A stretch of 64,000 nt of DNA, from positions 434,001-498,000 of the forward strand of contig JAILXV010000002.1 of NCBI GenBank assembly GCA_045430285.1. The letters run 5' to 3'. The notes beneath the pieces were generated by a model, which was given only the letters and a program-made list of their open reading frames with translations, had not been told where the DNA came from and did no database searches. Shown one piece after another: positions 8,323-17,876 of the stretch. This DNA is from Agarilytica sp045430285. GTDB taxonomy: Bacteria; Pseudomonadota; Gammaproteobacteria; Pseudomonadales; Cellvibrionaceae. Both the position numbers and the translations under genes were made by a program. Numbering within the stretch: the stretch's first letter is position 1; each line of letters starts with the position of its first letter.

Positions 8323-9687
8323 TTACTCAACAATCTTGTAACAAGGAATATATTCTTGTGTGGGAATTTTCATTCGCTTCTGAGCAACGAACGAGCGTAA
8401 CAAATTACCCAGCGGGGCAAGTATCTCTTTATTACCATGAATTTCGTACGGCCCTTTCTCTGCAACCGCTTTAATCCCGTGCTCTTTCACATTCCCATCA
8501 ACAATCCCCGAAAATGCACGACGTAAATTTGCCGCCAGACGATACGTCTCCTGGCCTTTGTGAAGGTCAAGCTTTGCCATATTTTCATGATTCGGGCTAA
8601 AGGGTTGCTGTAACTCCGCATCGATTTTTAACACCCAATTATAGTAATAGGCATCTTGGGTTAAACGTCGATAATCTCTCACCGTTTCTGTATGGGCCTT
8701 CATTTTTTTGGCGACCGCAACAGGATCATCCACAATAATCTCGTACTTTGACTGTGCCTCCTCACCTAAAGCCGTTCCAATAAACGCATTGATCTGCTCA
8801 AAATATTCACGTGCGGATTTCGGCCCCGTAAAAATTAACGGAAATGGGACGTCTTTATTATCGGGGTGCAATAAAATACCTAAAATATATAAAATTTCTT
8901 CTGCGGTACCTACACCACCAGGAAATACAATAATACCGTGCCCCGTGCGCACAAATGCCTCTAAGCGTTTTTCAATATCGGGCATGATGACTAACTTATT
9001 CACAATAGGGTTCGGCGATTCAGCAGCAATAATCCCTGGCTCTGTAATACCAATATAACGGCCATTCGCACGCATCTTTGCGTGACCAAACGTTGCGCCT
9101 TTCATTGGGCCTTTCATTGCACCAGGCCCACAGCCGGTGCAAATATCTAAGCCACGCAAACCCATTTGATACCCCACTTCTTTGGAGTAATTATATTCCA
9201 CTTCGTTAATCGAGTGACCGCCCCAACATACGACCAAATTCACGTCGCTATTTGTTTTTAAAAGCCCAGCATTGCGTAAAATATGAAAAACACCGTTGGT
9301 GATACCGTGTGTCTTCTGAAAATCTATATCGCGATTTTCATGCAATTCATTATCGATATATAAGATATCCCGCAACACCGAAAATAAATGTTCACGAATA
9401 CCTGTAATCATTTCCCCGTCCACAAATGCACTCTCTGGGGCGTTTTTTATATCGAGCTTTATGCCGCGTTCTTGCTGAATGACATCAACGGCAAAGTCTG
9501 AATAAGCTTCCATTATTTCTTTCGTATCGTCCGTTTCCGCGCCCGTATTTAATACAGCCAGCGCACAGCGCCTAAAATTTTCATATATAGACGACTTTTT
9601 TGTTTTAACGAGTTGCGTAACTTCTATTTGAGAAAGGACATCAAGAGATTCTTCGGGAGTAACTTTTGCGGATATTTTTCCGTTCAC
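8323..9687 (-). CDS. ppnN: Nucleotide 5'-monophosphate nucleosidase PpnN (YgdH)
   Basis: PpnN cleaves purine and pyrimidine nucleoside monophosphates to the base and ribose 5-phosphate, and in E. coli is controlled by (p)ppGpp. The 454-aa length matches. The LOG-family phosphoribohydrolase core is present, with C-T-G-C-G-P-G-A-M-K-G-P and the signature P-G-G-V-G-T-A-E-E. N-terminal and C-terminal regulatory extensions typical of PpnN flank the core, separating it from short LOG-type proteins. It is transcribed in the same direction as acs but separated from it by a strong hairpin, so it likely has its own promoter. Confidence 0.92.
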   Translation of the reverse strand: MNGKISAKVTPEESLDVLSQIEVTQLVKTKKSSIYENFRRCALAVLNTGAETDDTKEIMEAYSDFAVDVIQQERGIKLDIKNAPESAFVDGEMITGIREHLFSVLRDILYIDNELHENRDIDFQKTHGITNGVFHILRNAGLLKTNSDVNLVVCWGGHSINEVEYNYSKEVGYQMGLRGLDICTGCGPGAMKGPMKGATFGHAKMRANGRYIGITEPGIIAAESPNPIVNKLVIMPDIEKRLEAFVRTGHGIIVFPGGVGTAEEILYILGILLHPDNKDVPFPLIFTGPKSAREYFEQINAFIGTALGEEAQSKYEIIVDDPVAVAKKMKAHTETVRDYRRLTQDAYYYNWVLKIDAELQQPFSPNHENMAKLDLHKGQETYRLAANLRRAFSGIVDGNVKEHGIKAVAEKGPYEIHGNKEILAPLGNLLRSFVAQKRMKIPTQEYIPCYKIVE

Positions 9688-9782
9688 TATGTGTTCCTGA
9701 TTTTTAATTGTCTTATGATTAAGGTTAGACGATTTTCAAAGCCAATGGTTCGTAAGTGCTTACAAAATAGAGAAAGGGCTCA

Positions 9783-9819
9783 CCACACCCCATGCGCCGT
9801 GAAGGCACATAGGGTGTGG
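9783..9819 (-). terminator. Strong hairpin downstream of acs
   Basis: CCACACCC and GGGTGTGG form the outer stem, extended inward through a few mismatches to GCC/GGC around a five-base loop. A T-rich tract is not directly adjacent on the minus strand; an A-run lies on the plus-strand side. It is placed to end the acs transcript before ppnN. Confidence 0.6.
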
Positions 9820-9851
9820 CAAAAAAGTTGAGATAGGGAAAAAAGTGAAAA

Positions 9852-11789
9852 TCAACGATTCAGACGGTTTTCGATCAAATCATCTACAACAGATGGATCC
9901 GCCAATGTTGAGGTATCTCCCAGATTTTCTAACTCGTTCGCCCCAATTTTACGTAAAATTCGACGCATAATTTTCCCTGAACGGGTTTTGGGTAAGCCTG
10001 GCGCCCACTGAATACAATCAGGCTTGGCGATCGCACCAATCTCCGAAACACACATGCCAATGAGCTCTTTGCGCAATTCATCGGAAGGTTCAGCGCCACT
10101 CATTAACGTCACATAAGCGTATATGCCCTGGCCTTTAATATCGTGAGGAAAACCAATAACGGCAGCTTCGGCAACATGATCATGCAGTACCAAGGCACTT
10201 TCTATCTCCGCGGTGCCCATACGGTGGCCGGATATATTCAATACATCATCCATACGCCCAGTAATCCAATAATAACCATCCGCATCACGGCGCGCGCCGT
10301 CACCGGTAAAATAATAGCCAGGATAGGTACTGAAATAGGTACTGATCAGGCGGTCATGATCACCATAAACTGTGCGAATCTGGCTCGGCCATGAAGATTT
10401 TATCGCCAAACTGCCTTCACCTTCGCCATCAATCACTTCGCCTTTTTCGTCTAACAATACCGGCTCGACCCCAAAGAAGGGTAACGTCGCGGAGCCAGGT
10501 TTAAGCGCCGTGGCACCAGGTAGCGGCGTTAACATATGGGCCCCAGTTTCTGTCTGCCACCACGTATCAACAATGGGGCAGCGCTCTTCACCCACGATAT
10601 GGAAATACCATTCCCAGGCCTCTGGGTTAATGGGCTCGCCAACCGTCCCCAAAATACGTAAGGATTTACGCGAGGTAGAGGTGACGAATTCGTTGCCTTT
10701 GCCCATTAAAGCTCTCAACGCTGTGGGCGCCGTGTAGAACGTACTGACATTGTGCTTATCGCACACTTGCCAACATCGTGAAGCATCTGGGTAAGTCGGC
10801 ACACCTTCAAACATTAAGGTAGTCGCGCCATTCGCTAAAGGCCCATACACAATATAGGTGTGCCCCGTCACCCAACCCACATCGGCTGTACACCAATAGA
10901 CCTCGCCCTCTTGGTAATCAAAGGTATATTTATGGGTCATTGCCGCTTGCAGTAAATAACCGGCAGTAGTGTGTAATACGCCTTTTGGTTTTCCGGTTGA
11001 ACCGGAGGTGTATAAAATAAATAGTGGATCTTCTGCATCCATCCACTCGGGTTCACAGTCGGCGCTCGCGTCAGCCACAAGCTCGTGATACCAAACATCT
11101 GTTTCTTCGTTCCAGTCAATCTGGCCTTTGGTTCTTTCGACAACAAGTAAAGTGTGCACATTTGGGCAATTGGCAATCGCCTGATCTGCGTTAGCTTTTA
11201 AAGCGACTTTTTTGCCTCCACGCAAACCTTCGTCCGCAGTGATAACCACCTTACAATCGGAATCTTGTATACGATCTTTCAAGGCCTCGGGAGAAAAGCC
11301 ACCGAATACGACTGAATGCACTGCACCTATGCGCGCACAAGCCAACATCGCATAGGTTGCTTCAACGATCATCGGCATATAGATGCAAACGCGATCGCCT
11401 TTTTTAACACCACGCGCTTTCAGTACATTGGCAAAACGACACACGGCTTCATGCAATTGTTTGTAGGTTATTTTTGCATCTTCATTTGGGTCATCACCTT
11501 CCCAAATAATTGCAATATCGTCTGCACGTTCCGAAAGGTGCCGGTCAATACAATTGTGTGCAACATTTAATTTAGCGCCTTTAAACCACGCTGCATCACC
11601 TTTATGAAAATCAAACTCACGAACGCTATCCCATTTTTTATTCCAATCCAAAAAGATTTCCGCTTGCTCCGCCCAAAAGGCGTCAGGTTCATTGATTGAT
11701 TTTTCATACATCGATTTGTAGAGATCCGCATCAATATGGGCCGACGATGCTAATGCTTGTGGAACAGGATATGTTTTCACTTCAGACAT
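9852..11789 (-). CDS. acs: Acetyl-CoA synthetase Acs
   Basis: Acs converts acetate, ATP and CoA to acetyl-CoA through acetyl-AMP. The 645-aa protein shows the ANL-family P-loop T-S-G-S-T-G-K-P-K-G (A3), the Acs-specific D-T-W-W-Q-T-E-T-G motif, and the C-terminal P-K-T-R-S-G-K-I-M-R-R that holds the lysine usually controlled by acetylation. I chose ATG 11789 because GGGGAG lies just upstream and the product then starts like known Acs proteins; an upstream in-frame ATG at 11843 would add 18 residues of low-complexity sequence. It follows an SRPBCC gene in the same direction. Confidence 0.96.
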   Translation of the reverse strand: MSEVKTYPVPQALASSAHIDADLYKSMYEKSINEPDAFWAEQAEIFLDWNKKWDSVREFDFHKGDAAWFKGAKLNVAHNCIDRHLSERADDIAIIWEGDDPNEDAKITYKQLHEAVCRFANVLKARGVKKGDRVCIYMPMIVEATYAMLACARIGAVHSVVFGGFSPEALKDRIQDSDCKVVITADEGLRGGKKVALKANADQAIANCPNVHTLLVVERTKGQIDWNEETDVWYHELVADASADCEPEWMDAEDPLFILYTSGSTGKPKGVLHTTAGYLLQAAMTHKYTFDYQEGEVYWCTADVGWVTGHTYIVYGPLANGATTLMFEGVPTYPDASRCWQVCDKHNVSTFYTAPTALRALMGKGNEFVTSTSRKSLRILGTVGEPINPEAWEWYFHIVGEERCPIVDTWWQTETGAHMLTPLPGATALKPGSATLPFFGVEPVLLDEKGEVIDGEGEGSLAIKSSWPSQIRTVYGDHDRLISTYFSTYPGYYFTGDGARRDADGYYWITGRMDDVLNISGHRMGTAEIESALVLHDHVAEAAVIGFPHDIKGQGIYAYVTLMSGAEPSDELRKELIGMCVSEIGAIAKPDCIQWAPGLPKTRSGKIMRRILRKIGANELENLGDTSTLADPSVVDDLIENRLNR

Positions 11790-11865
11790 GCTTACTCCCC
11801 GATCTTTTATTTTGTTTTTTTGATTATGCTCTGATTCATTCATAACCCGTTATATTTAACGAGTA

Positions 11866-12342
11866 TTACTGATTATTTACGAAGTTTTGATATTGTTGTA
11901 ACAAATATGGCCATCCATATTCAGACGCGAGCTCGTCTCGGTATTGCGCTGCGCATGCACCGTGCCGTTCTAAATTTTCATGATCAAGCGCAACGCGGGT
12001 GGTGCCATCTTCATTTTTATTGAAATGCACGCTTACTTCACTGGCCATATCTGGATTAGGCTGGGGTGCTGAATTCGCGTCGAGCTGCCACGTAAAACGA
12101 AGCGCCTCCGCAGGGCTCCATTGTAATACCCGCCCCCAATCACAACGGAAACCGTGGGGTCCTTTTTCAAAACAAAAACCGCCTTCAGAGGGCTCTATGC
12201 CAATTTCAGATAACACCTCTTTCGATAAGGTATACGCCATTGGCCACCACGATTGAAAATGTTCAGTAAAGGCAATAAATGCATCACCTGGAGCGACATT
12301 TACATTTATCGAGGCATTGATAGGTTCAATTATTTCGGTCAC
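11866..12342 (-). CDS. SRPBCC (AHSA1-like) domain protein, 158 aa
   Basis: The sequence fits the START/Bet v1-like SRPBCC fold as found in AHSA1-type proteins: an early strand I-N-V-N-V-A-P-G-D-A-F, an F-x-S-W-W-P segment, the middle motif W-G-R-V-L-Q-W-S-P, then E-V-S-V-H-F and a C-terminal helix G-W-P-Y-L-L-Q-Q-Y. The fold makes a hydrophobic ligand pocket; bacterial members are mostly uncharacterised. It lies 76 bases upstream of acs in the same direction, but nothing links the functions. Confidence 0.8.
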   Translation of the reverse strand: MTEIIEPINASINVNVAPGDAFIAFTEHFQSWWPMAYTLSKEVLSEIGIEPSEGGFCFEKGPHGFRCDWGRVLQWSPAEALRFTWQLDANSAPQPNPDMASEVSVHFNKNEDGTTRVALDHENLERHGACAAQYRDELASEYGWPYLLQQYQNFVNNQ

Positions 12343-12433
12343 CTAAAGGATTCTCATGATGCATTTTATGAGAAACATCATAACCTGAGAAGAGAAAGGG
12401 AAACAACGAAAGTACGCGTTAAGACATAGCCTG

Positions 12434-12462
12434 AAAAAAGAAGCACTCAACTTCCGTTGAGT
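12434..12462 (-). terminator. Rho-independent terminator of the HAD phosphatase gene
   Basis: Read on the minus strand, ACTCAAC-GGAA-GTTGAGT forms a 7-bp stem (12445-12462) followed by GCTTC and a run of six T (12440 down to 12434). It is correctly placed 3' of the HAD gene and upstream of the SRPBCC gene. Confidence 0.7.
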
Positions 12463-12595
12463 TTTAAGTGCCGAGCTTTTATTTGGAAGTAGAAGGATAG
12501 TGCACTAAACACACTATAATAATTTCAGGCGCCATACTTAATTATTATGACGCTTACCCAGAATACAAAATTGTGTTGAAAAAAGCCCTCGGCCA

Positions 12596-13372
12596 CTACC
12601 ATTTCAATATGTCGTCGAGTTCCGCAATAGAGTTTACGGTCATGTCTGGCTTAATACCCGAATTTAAATCCCGCTCGCGGAACTTGCCCGTTTTGACTAA
12701 TACGCCACGTAAATTTGCATCTTGCGCACCTTTAATATCCGCAAAAATATCATCGCCAATCATGGCGCAATCCTTCGCTTCACAACCAAGAATGTGTAAG
12801 CCCTCTTCGAAAAAGGTGGGCGAAGGCTTGCCGATGACTTCGGCCTCACAACCGCTGGCAAACTCCAAGGCTTTTGCAAAGGGCGCAACATCCAAACTTA
12901 AGCCATCATCCGAGTGCAAATAACGTGTCATTCCCAAAGTCACGAGCTTGGGATGAGGCTCTTCCATCAAGCGCCGAAAAGCTTGATTAAGCTTGTTGTA
13001 GTTCCAGTTTTGGCCAAGATCACCCACCACAATCGCTTCAGGCGCCGTTGGGCCAGTCATAGATACCACCTCAAAACCCACAAGGTCTTGAACTGTTTCA
13101 CGAGGCATCAGAACCGCTAAGCGCTCTACGCTGTGCTCACACAACCACTGCGCAGCCGCGACTGCAGGGGTAAGAATTTCTTGAGGCTGAACCTTAATCC
13201 CTAAACCCGCCAACTTATCAACAATCGCTTGGCGGGGCTGAGAGCTCGCATTTGTGAGGAACAAATGGGGGAATTGTTGTTCCTGAAGTTTGTTAATGAA
13301 CGCCTCGGCGCCCTCGATTAGTTGATCGCCCTGAAAAATGGCGCCATCCAAATCAATCAATATGCCCTTCAC
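12596..13372 (-). CDS. HAD-IIA family hydrolase (LHPP/NagD-like phosphatase)
   Basis: A class IIA HAD phosphatase: nucleophile motif D-L-D-G-A-I-F at residues 7-13, motif II in F-L-T-N-A-S-S, cap domain in the middle with V-V-G-D, and motif IV as I-G-D-D-I-F-A-D-I, preceded by the motif III lysine in G-K-P-S-P-T-F-F. The closest known types are LHPP (phospholysine/phosphohistidine pyrophosphate phosphatase) and NagD. One oddity is D-G-A in motif I, where D-G-V or D-G-T is usual. The substrate cannot be assigned. It stands between panD and a terminator. Confidence 0.85.
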   Translation of the reverse strand: MKGILIDLDGAIFQGDQLIEGAEAFINKLQEQQFPHLFLTNASSQPRQAIVDKLAGLGIKVQPQEILTPAVAAAQWLCEHSVERLAVLMPRETVQDLVGFEVVSMTGPTAPEAIVVGDLGQNWNYNKLNQAFRRLMEEPHPKLVTLGMTRYLHSDDGLSLDVAPFAKALEFASGCEAEVIGKPSPTFFEEGLHILGCEAKDCAMIGDDIFADIKGAQDANLRGVLVKTGKFRERDLNSGIKPDMTVNSIAELDDILKW

Positions 13373-13507
13373 CGTAGTACCTCGTCTACTTTTTATGCAG
13401 CTAATAGAGTAAGTATAGTGAGAGGATGGGCTTTGTTCAGGAATATACGTAAAGATTACGCTTTTTAATCTTACGGGGCGAAGAACTCACCCCGCAAACA
13501 CCGCAGC

Positions 13508-13888
13508 CTAGGCGACTTGGACCGGAATCGTGTTACTTGTGCGCTCAACGGCGTTGTCTTTTTCAAGGTATACCAAGCGAGGCTTGAAGTTATCGGCCTC
13601 AGCTTCACTCATTTGGGCATAAGCCGCAATGATAATGCGGTCACCAACCTGAACTTTACGGGCGGCAGCCCCGTTCATAGAAATGGTTTTTGATCCGGCT
13701 TCAGCCAGAATCACGTATGTAGAAAAGCGCTCGCCATTATCGACGTTATAGATATCGATGCTCTCAAACTCACGAAGGCCGGCCAACCGAACCAAATCAG
13801 CGTCGATGGCGCAGGAGCCGTCGTACCATAGTTCGGCCTGGGTCACGCTCGCCATGTGCAATTTGCCTTTAAGAAGCGTTATATCCAT
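13508..13888 (-). CDS. panD: Aspartate 1-decarboxylase PanD
   Basis: PanD makes beta-alanine from L-aspartate for pantothenate synthesis. The 126-aa proenzyme carries the self-cleavage site Y-D-G-S at residues 22-25, where Ser25 becomes the pyruvoyl cofactor; Lys9 in the K-G-K-L-H segment and the later N-G-A-A-A-R segment match active-site parts of the family. It lies 58 bases downstream of panC on the same strand, so the two are probably co-transcribed; panB, often the third member, is not in the window. Confidence 0.95.
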   Translation of the reverse strand: MDITLLKGKLHMASVTQAELWYDGSCAIDADLVRLAGLREFESIDIYNVDNGERFSTYVILAEAGSKTISMNGAAARKVQVGDRIIIAAYAQMSEAEADNFKPRLVYLEKDNAVERTSNTIPVQVA

Positions 13889-13946
13889 AGTTCTATCCTC
13901 ACTTAAAACTGAGCTAGTGATGCTCTGGCCGATCCCTTACAGCTTT

Positions 13947-14795
13947 TTACAGCTCTATCGACACGTTATCGATTAATCTTGCCCCTTGGGTGTACATAGC
14001 GCCGAGAACCGTAATATCGGTATCATCATCCGCTACAGGACCAAGAGTTTTACTGTCACAAATACTGACATAATCGGGGGTAAACCCTGCAGCCTGGATC
14101 TGTGACTTTGCTTCCGCTTCCAATTCATGGAAATTACGTGCACCGCCGCCAATCTCAGAACAGATCCACAGCAATGTTCTATAGAGCTGACTTGCCTTGG
14201 GGCGCTCTTCCTCGGTGATAAACCCGTTTCGTGAACTCATGGCCAAGCCATCATCTTCACGAACGATATCACCTGCAATAATATCCACCGGCATACAAAG
14301 GTCTTCGACCATCCGCCGAATAATGGCGAGCTGCTGAAAATCTTTGATACCAAACACGGCAATATCAGGCTGAACAATATTGAACAGCTTACTGACGACT
14401 GTCGTTACACCCTCGAAATGACCAGGACGGCTGGCACCGCAAAGCACATCAGCCATCGTTGGCACGATCACACGGGTTTGCGCGTCCATTCCGTTAGGGT
14501 AAATTTCCTGCTCATCTGGGCACAGTAAGTAATCACAGCCTACCGCACGCAGCTTCTCACTATCGTTTTCTAGGGTTCTGGGATACTTATCCCAATCCTC
14601 GTTTAAACCGAACTGTAATCGATTAACAAAGATGCTGCATACCACCACGTCGGCATGTCTTTGCGCAGTCTTTACAAGTTCAAGGTGAGCAGTATGTAGA
14701 TTGCCCATAGTCGGCACAAAGCCAACGCGCTTACCTTCAGTTCTTGCTTGCCTCAATACATTCCTGAGACTTTCAATGTGGTGAAAAACCTGCAT
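13947..14795 (-). CDS. panC: Pantothenate synthetase PanC
   Basis: PanC joins pantoate and beta-alanine using ATP. The 282-aa sequence has the nucleotidyltransferase signature P-T-M-G-N-L-H-T-A-H (the family H-x-G-H is replaced by H-T-A-H), F-G-x-K-D-F-Q-Q, and the K-M-S-K-S-like M-S-S-R-N. The second motif and the length are normal. It precedes panD, which supplies its substrate beta-alanine. The HTAH variant of the HxGH motif is worth noting, but the rest of the active site looks intact. Confidence 0.94.
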   Translation of the reverse strand: MQVFHHIESLRNVLRQARTEGKRVGFVPTMGNLHTAHLELVKTAQRHADVVVCSIFVNRLQFGLNEDWDKYPRTLENDSEKLRAVGCDYLLCPDEQEIYPNGMDAQTRVIVPTMADVLCGASRPGHFEGVTTVVSKLFNIVQPDIAVFGIKDFQQLAIIRRMVEDLCMPVDIIAGDIVREDDGLAMSSRNGFITEEERPKASQLYRTLLWICSEIGGGARNFHELEAEAKSQIQAAGFTPDYVSICDSKTLGPVADDDTDITVLGAMYTQGARLIDNVSIEL

Positions 14796-14931
14796 TATTT
14801 TTCCGCAAACCTATTCAGTGGTCGCGATAATAATGTGCTGCACCGCAACTCTCAAGCGTAACAGGCTGTTTCTTAACCAAAAAATATAAAAACTTTCAGC
14901 CCAATGACGCTTTATGTCTAAAACCCGCGTC

Positions 14932-16347
14932 CTATTCTGCGTTTTGGAAATATTCAGGGGCCAAATTATCAAAGCGAGTGAATTTACCGACAAACGCCGC
15001 CCGACAGGTACCAATTTCGCCATTACGCTGCTTACCAATGATCAGTTCAGCGATGCCCTTGTCTGGGCTATCTTCGTTGTAATATTCATCACGGTAGATG
15101 AACAAAATCACATCTGCGTCCTGCTCAATCGCGCCCGATTCACGTAAGTCTGAGTTCATTGGTCGCTTATTGGGCCGCTGTTCTACGCCACGATTCAACT
15201 GAGATAGTGCAATAACAGGGCACTCATACTCTTTTGCCAGCGCCTTCATCGAACGTGATATTTCAGAGATCTCTTGTGTTCTTCCGTCTGCGCTACCACC
15301 AACATGCATCAGCTGAAGGTAATCAATCATAATCACGCCAGGGTTACCATGCTCACGGGCTAACCTGCGCACACGGGCACGAATTTCATTAGGGGTTAGC
15401 CCTGCGGTATCATCGATAAATAATTTTTTGTCTTTAAGCTTACGAGCCGCCACTTCAAGTTTCGGCCAATCTTCTTCTGTGAGCTTACCGTTACGCAGAT
15501 TACCCTGATCTATTCGCCCCATTGAAGATAACATCCTCATCACCAATGAGTCTGAGGGCATTTCCATACTGAACACCAACGCGGGCTTCTCTTGAGTCAG
15601 GATCGCCGCCTCTATAAAGTTAAGGGCGAGGGCTGTTTTCCCCATCGACGGACGCGCGGCAAGAACAATCAGTTCACCACTTTGCCAACCGGAAGTTTTC
15701 TCATCCAGCTCAGTAATCCCTGTACTGAGGCCAGTGATATCACTGTCGGAGCGGAAAAGATAATCGATTTTCTCAACGGTTTTTTTCAGAAGGGCATTAA
15801 CGTCTTCAAAGCCTCCCTCTTTCGGGCGCTCTTCGGATATTTGTAAGACACGTTTCTCTGCAAGCTGCAGTAGATCGTCCGACGCTAAACCTGCTGGGTT
15901 ATAACTTGCACGGCTGATTTCGGTTGCGGCTGAGATAAGCTGCCGGAGTGTCGCGCGCTCTCTCACAATCTTCGCGTACGCCACAACATTGGCGCTGCTA
16001 GGTACTTGCGTTGCGAGGTCGGCAATGTAATCCAAGCCACCCGCGGCATCCAGCTCATCGCGATGGCTCAATTCTTCAGAAACAGTAATGACATCCAGCG
16101 GCTGTTCCCGCTCGATCAACTCAGCCATTACTGTGAAAATCTGGCTATGATTCGATTTATAGAAATCAACGGCGGATAGCACTTCCGATACCGAATCAAA
16201 CTGGCTGGAATCCCTTAACAACCCACCAATCACGGATTGTTCTGCCTCAAAAGAATGCGGCATCACATCAACCTCAAAGGATTGAGATTGAGATGAGGGC
16301 TCCATATCCGGCATTTCCGGATAATCGTTATGCTCTGGCTCAGACAT
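14932..16347 (-). CDS. dnaB: Replicative DNA helicase DnaB
   Basis: The hexameric 5'-3' helicase at the replication fork. An N-terminal DnaG-interacting domain (P-H-S-F-E-A-E-Q-S-V-I-G-G-L-L) is followed by a RecA-like domain with Walker A A-R-P-S-M-G-K-T-A-L, Walker B V-I-M-I-D-Y-L-Q-L, and DnaB motifs I-S-R-S-M-K-A-L-A-K and D-L-R-E-S-G-A-I-E-Q-D-A-D. The length (471 aa) is standard and there is no intein. It lies downstream of the rplI operon, separated by a strong terminator, a common gammaproteobacterial order. Confidence 0.97.
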   Translation of the reverse strand: MSEPEHNDYPEMPDMEPSSQSQSFEVDVMPHSFEAEQSVIGGLLRDSSQFDSVSEVLSAVDFYKSNHSQIFTVMAELIEREQPLDVITVSEELSHRDELDAAGGLDYIADLATQVPSSANVVAYAKIVRERATLRQLISAATEISRASYNPAGLASDDLLQLAEKRVLQISEERPKEGGFEDVNALLKKTVEKIDYLFRSDSDITGLSTGITELDEKTSGWQSGELIVLAARPSMGKTALALNFIEAAILTQEKPALVFSMEMPSDSLVMRMLSSMGRIDQGNLRNGKLTEEDWPKLEVAARKLKDKKLFIDDTAGLTPNEIRARVRRLAREHGNPGVIMIDYLQLMHVGGSADGRTQEISEISRSMKALAKEYECPVIALSQLNRGVEQRPNKRPMNSDLRESGAIEQDADVILFIYRDEYYNEDSPDKGIAELIIGKQRNGEIGTCRAAFVGKFTRFDNLAPEYFQNAE

Positions 16348-16393
16348 GAATTCAGACCTGAAAGCAATATTTTGCTATGCGTTAAACGAAAAC

Positions 16394-16426
16394 GGGCGTA
16401 TAGCCAGGAAAACTCGCTATACGCCC
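16394..16426 (-). terminator. Terminator of the rpsF-rpsR-rplI operon
   Basis: An 11-bp perfect stem, GGGCGTATAGC with GCTATACGCCC, surrounds an 11-base loop. On the minus strand the stem is followed by GTTTTCGTTT. On the plus strand it is followed by AATTTT. It ends transcription after rplI, upstream of dnaB. Confidence 0.85.
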
Positions 16427-16478
16427 AATTTTACGCAGATTTCACGCTGCATTACACAACGTAAATCAATCCAGCTAA

Positions 16479-16925
16479 TTACTCAGCGTCGATGACTAAA
16501 GCAATCGTTTGCGTCACGTCTACGTGAAGCTGAAGGTCGATTTCGTATTCGCCCACTTCACGCAATGTTCCCTGTGGCAGCTTAACTTCAGCTTTCTCAA
16601 CAGCAACACCAGCAGCAGTAATAGCGTCTGCGATGTCACGAGCACCAACAGAACCGAATAATTTACCTTCGTCGCCAGACTTAGCCGTAATGGTAACGGT
16701 AAGCTCTTCAAGCTCACGAGCACGAATCTGAGCAGACTCGATTTTATTCGCCGCTGCTTTTTCTAACTCAGCTCTGCGAACTTCAAACTCTGCAAGGTTT
16801 TTTTCAGTTGCTGAAATAGCTTTACCTTGTGGCAACAAATAGTTGCGACCGAAACCAGGCTTAACGTTTACTTTGGAACCCACACCACCTAGGTTGCCCA
16901 CTTTCTCGAGTAGAATAACTTCCAT
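16479..16925 (-). CDS. rplI: 50S ribosomal protein L9
   Basis: L9 binds 23S rRNA near the L1 stalk and helps keep the reading frame. The N-terminal domain starts M-E-V-I-L-L-E-K-V-G-N-L-G and contains the signature G-F-G-R-N-Y-L-L-P-Q-G-K-A. A long connecting helix leads to the C-terminal RNA-binding domain (K-L-F-G-S-V). The 148-aa length is standard and GAGGAA precedes the ATG. It is the last gene of the operon rpsF, rpsR, a membrane protein gene, rplI. Confidence 0.97.
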   Translation of the reverse strand: MEVILLEKVGNLGGVGSKVNVKPGFGRNYLLPQGKAISATEKNLAEFEVRRAELEKAAANKIESAQIRARELEELTVTITAKSGDEGKLFGSVGARDIADAITAAGVAVEKAEVKLPQGTLREVGEYEIDLQLHVDVTQTIALVIDAE

Positions 16926-16959
16926 CTCGCATTCCTCACTTTTATCCGCAGTAAATTAG

Positions 16960-17847
16960 TTACCGCTTAAATTGAAATTTATTTCTGTAGTCGAAAAACG
17001 CATCGAGTACGCTCAATACAACCACAAATATGACCGACAACGGGCGGAACAAGACAAAGGCCACATAAAACGCCCCCATTCCTATACCGCCTACACCTGC
17101 TTGCTTCATCACATGGTGCATTAGGCCAAAACCTGTAATCACTAAGGGTGTTGCAAATACCATTGACCAAAAAGGACTGCCACCACCAAACTTAAGACTC
17201 GCAACATATGCCGCTAAACACAGCGCTGCAGAAACCTTTTCAAGGCGTAACCCATGGAATTCTTCTTGAAAACCACCAGGGTTATACAGTGTGGCTTGCA
17301 TCCACCTAGAAAACAGAACGCCGGGTAAGGACGCCATCTGGAGCAAAAATGTAATTGCACCAGTAATCTCTATTTTCGTTAGCTTTGCTATCTCGGTTTC
17401 GATCAGTTCGCGGTTAAAACCGCCACCTGACTCGCTACCTAAGCCGCTATTTTGGTTTTGAAGATTTGCAAAAAACAGTGATAAATCTTCTTTTATTTGG
17501 GCTTCGTCAAACCCCAATATCACACCCAAACCCACGCATAACGCCATATTCACACCCAGGCTAATTGGCCAAGATGCCAATGCACGTAGAACTTCCGACG
17601 TGCACAGCGTTACAACAAACACCGCTATTGTGGCAAGCACGATAGTGGTGCCGACTTCACCGATAAACAGCCCTATGATGGGTGGTACCGATGCTGCCAA
17701 GGTTATCAAGACGCCTTCTTGCCACCCTTTTCTCAAAGTAACAAGGCTAACCGACGCCTGGGATAAATAGGGTATCCAACTGCCCAGCAATGCCATCCAC
17801 ATTGCTTGCGCTCGCCCTCGCATAATGAATTCTGCTAGCAAGCGCAT
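16960..17847 (-). CDS. Polytopic membrane protein between rpsR and rplI (DUF2232-like)
   Basis: A 295-aa hydrophobic protein with about seven or eight predicted membrane helices, a more polar loop around residues 125-150 (Q-N-Q-N-S-G-L-G), and a basic C-terminus. Pseudomonads and relatives carry a similar uncharacterised membrane protein at exactly this spot between rpsR and rplI, and Bacillus YybS (DUF2232) lies near its own rplI, so the context is conserved. Function is unknown. Confidence 0.8.
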   Translation of the reverse strand: MRLLAEFIMRGRAQAMWMALLGSWIPYLSQASVSLVTLRKGWQEGVLITLAASVPPIIGLFIGEVGTTIVLATIAVFVVTLCTSEVLRALASWPISLGVNMALCVGLGVILGFDEAQIKEDLSLFFANLQNQNSGLGSESGGGFNRELIETEIAKLTKIEITGAITFLLQMASLPGVLFSRWMQATLYNPGGFQEEFHGLRLEKVSAALCLAAYVASLKFGGGSPFWSMVFATPLVITGFGLMHHVMKQAGVGGIGMGAFYVAFVLFRPLSVIFVVVLSVLDAFFDYRNKFQFKR

Positions 17848-17876
17848 AATAAAGTCTCTACGACCAGTCGCAGCCT

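Noticed and set aside
8199..8474. A 91-codon plus-strand frame across the end of ppnN
   Set aside because: It lies over a palindromic repeat and antisense to ppnN.
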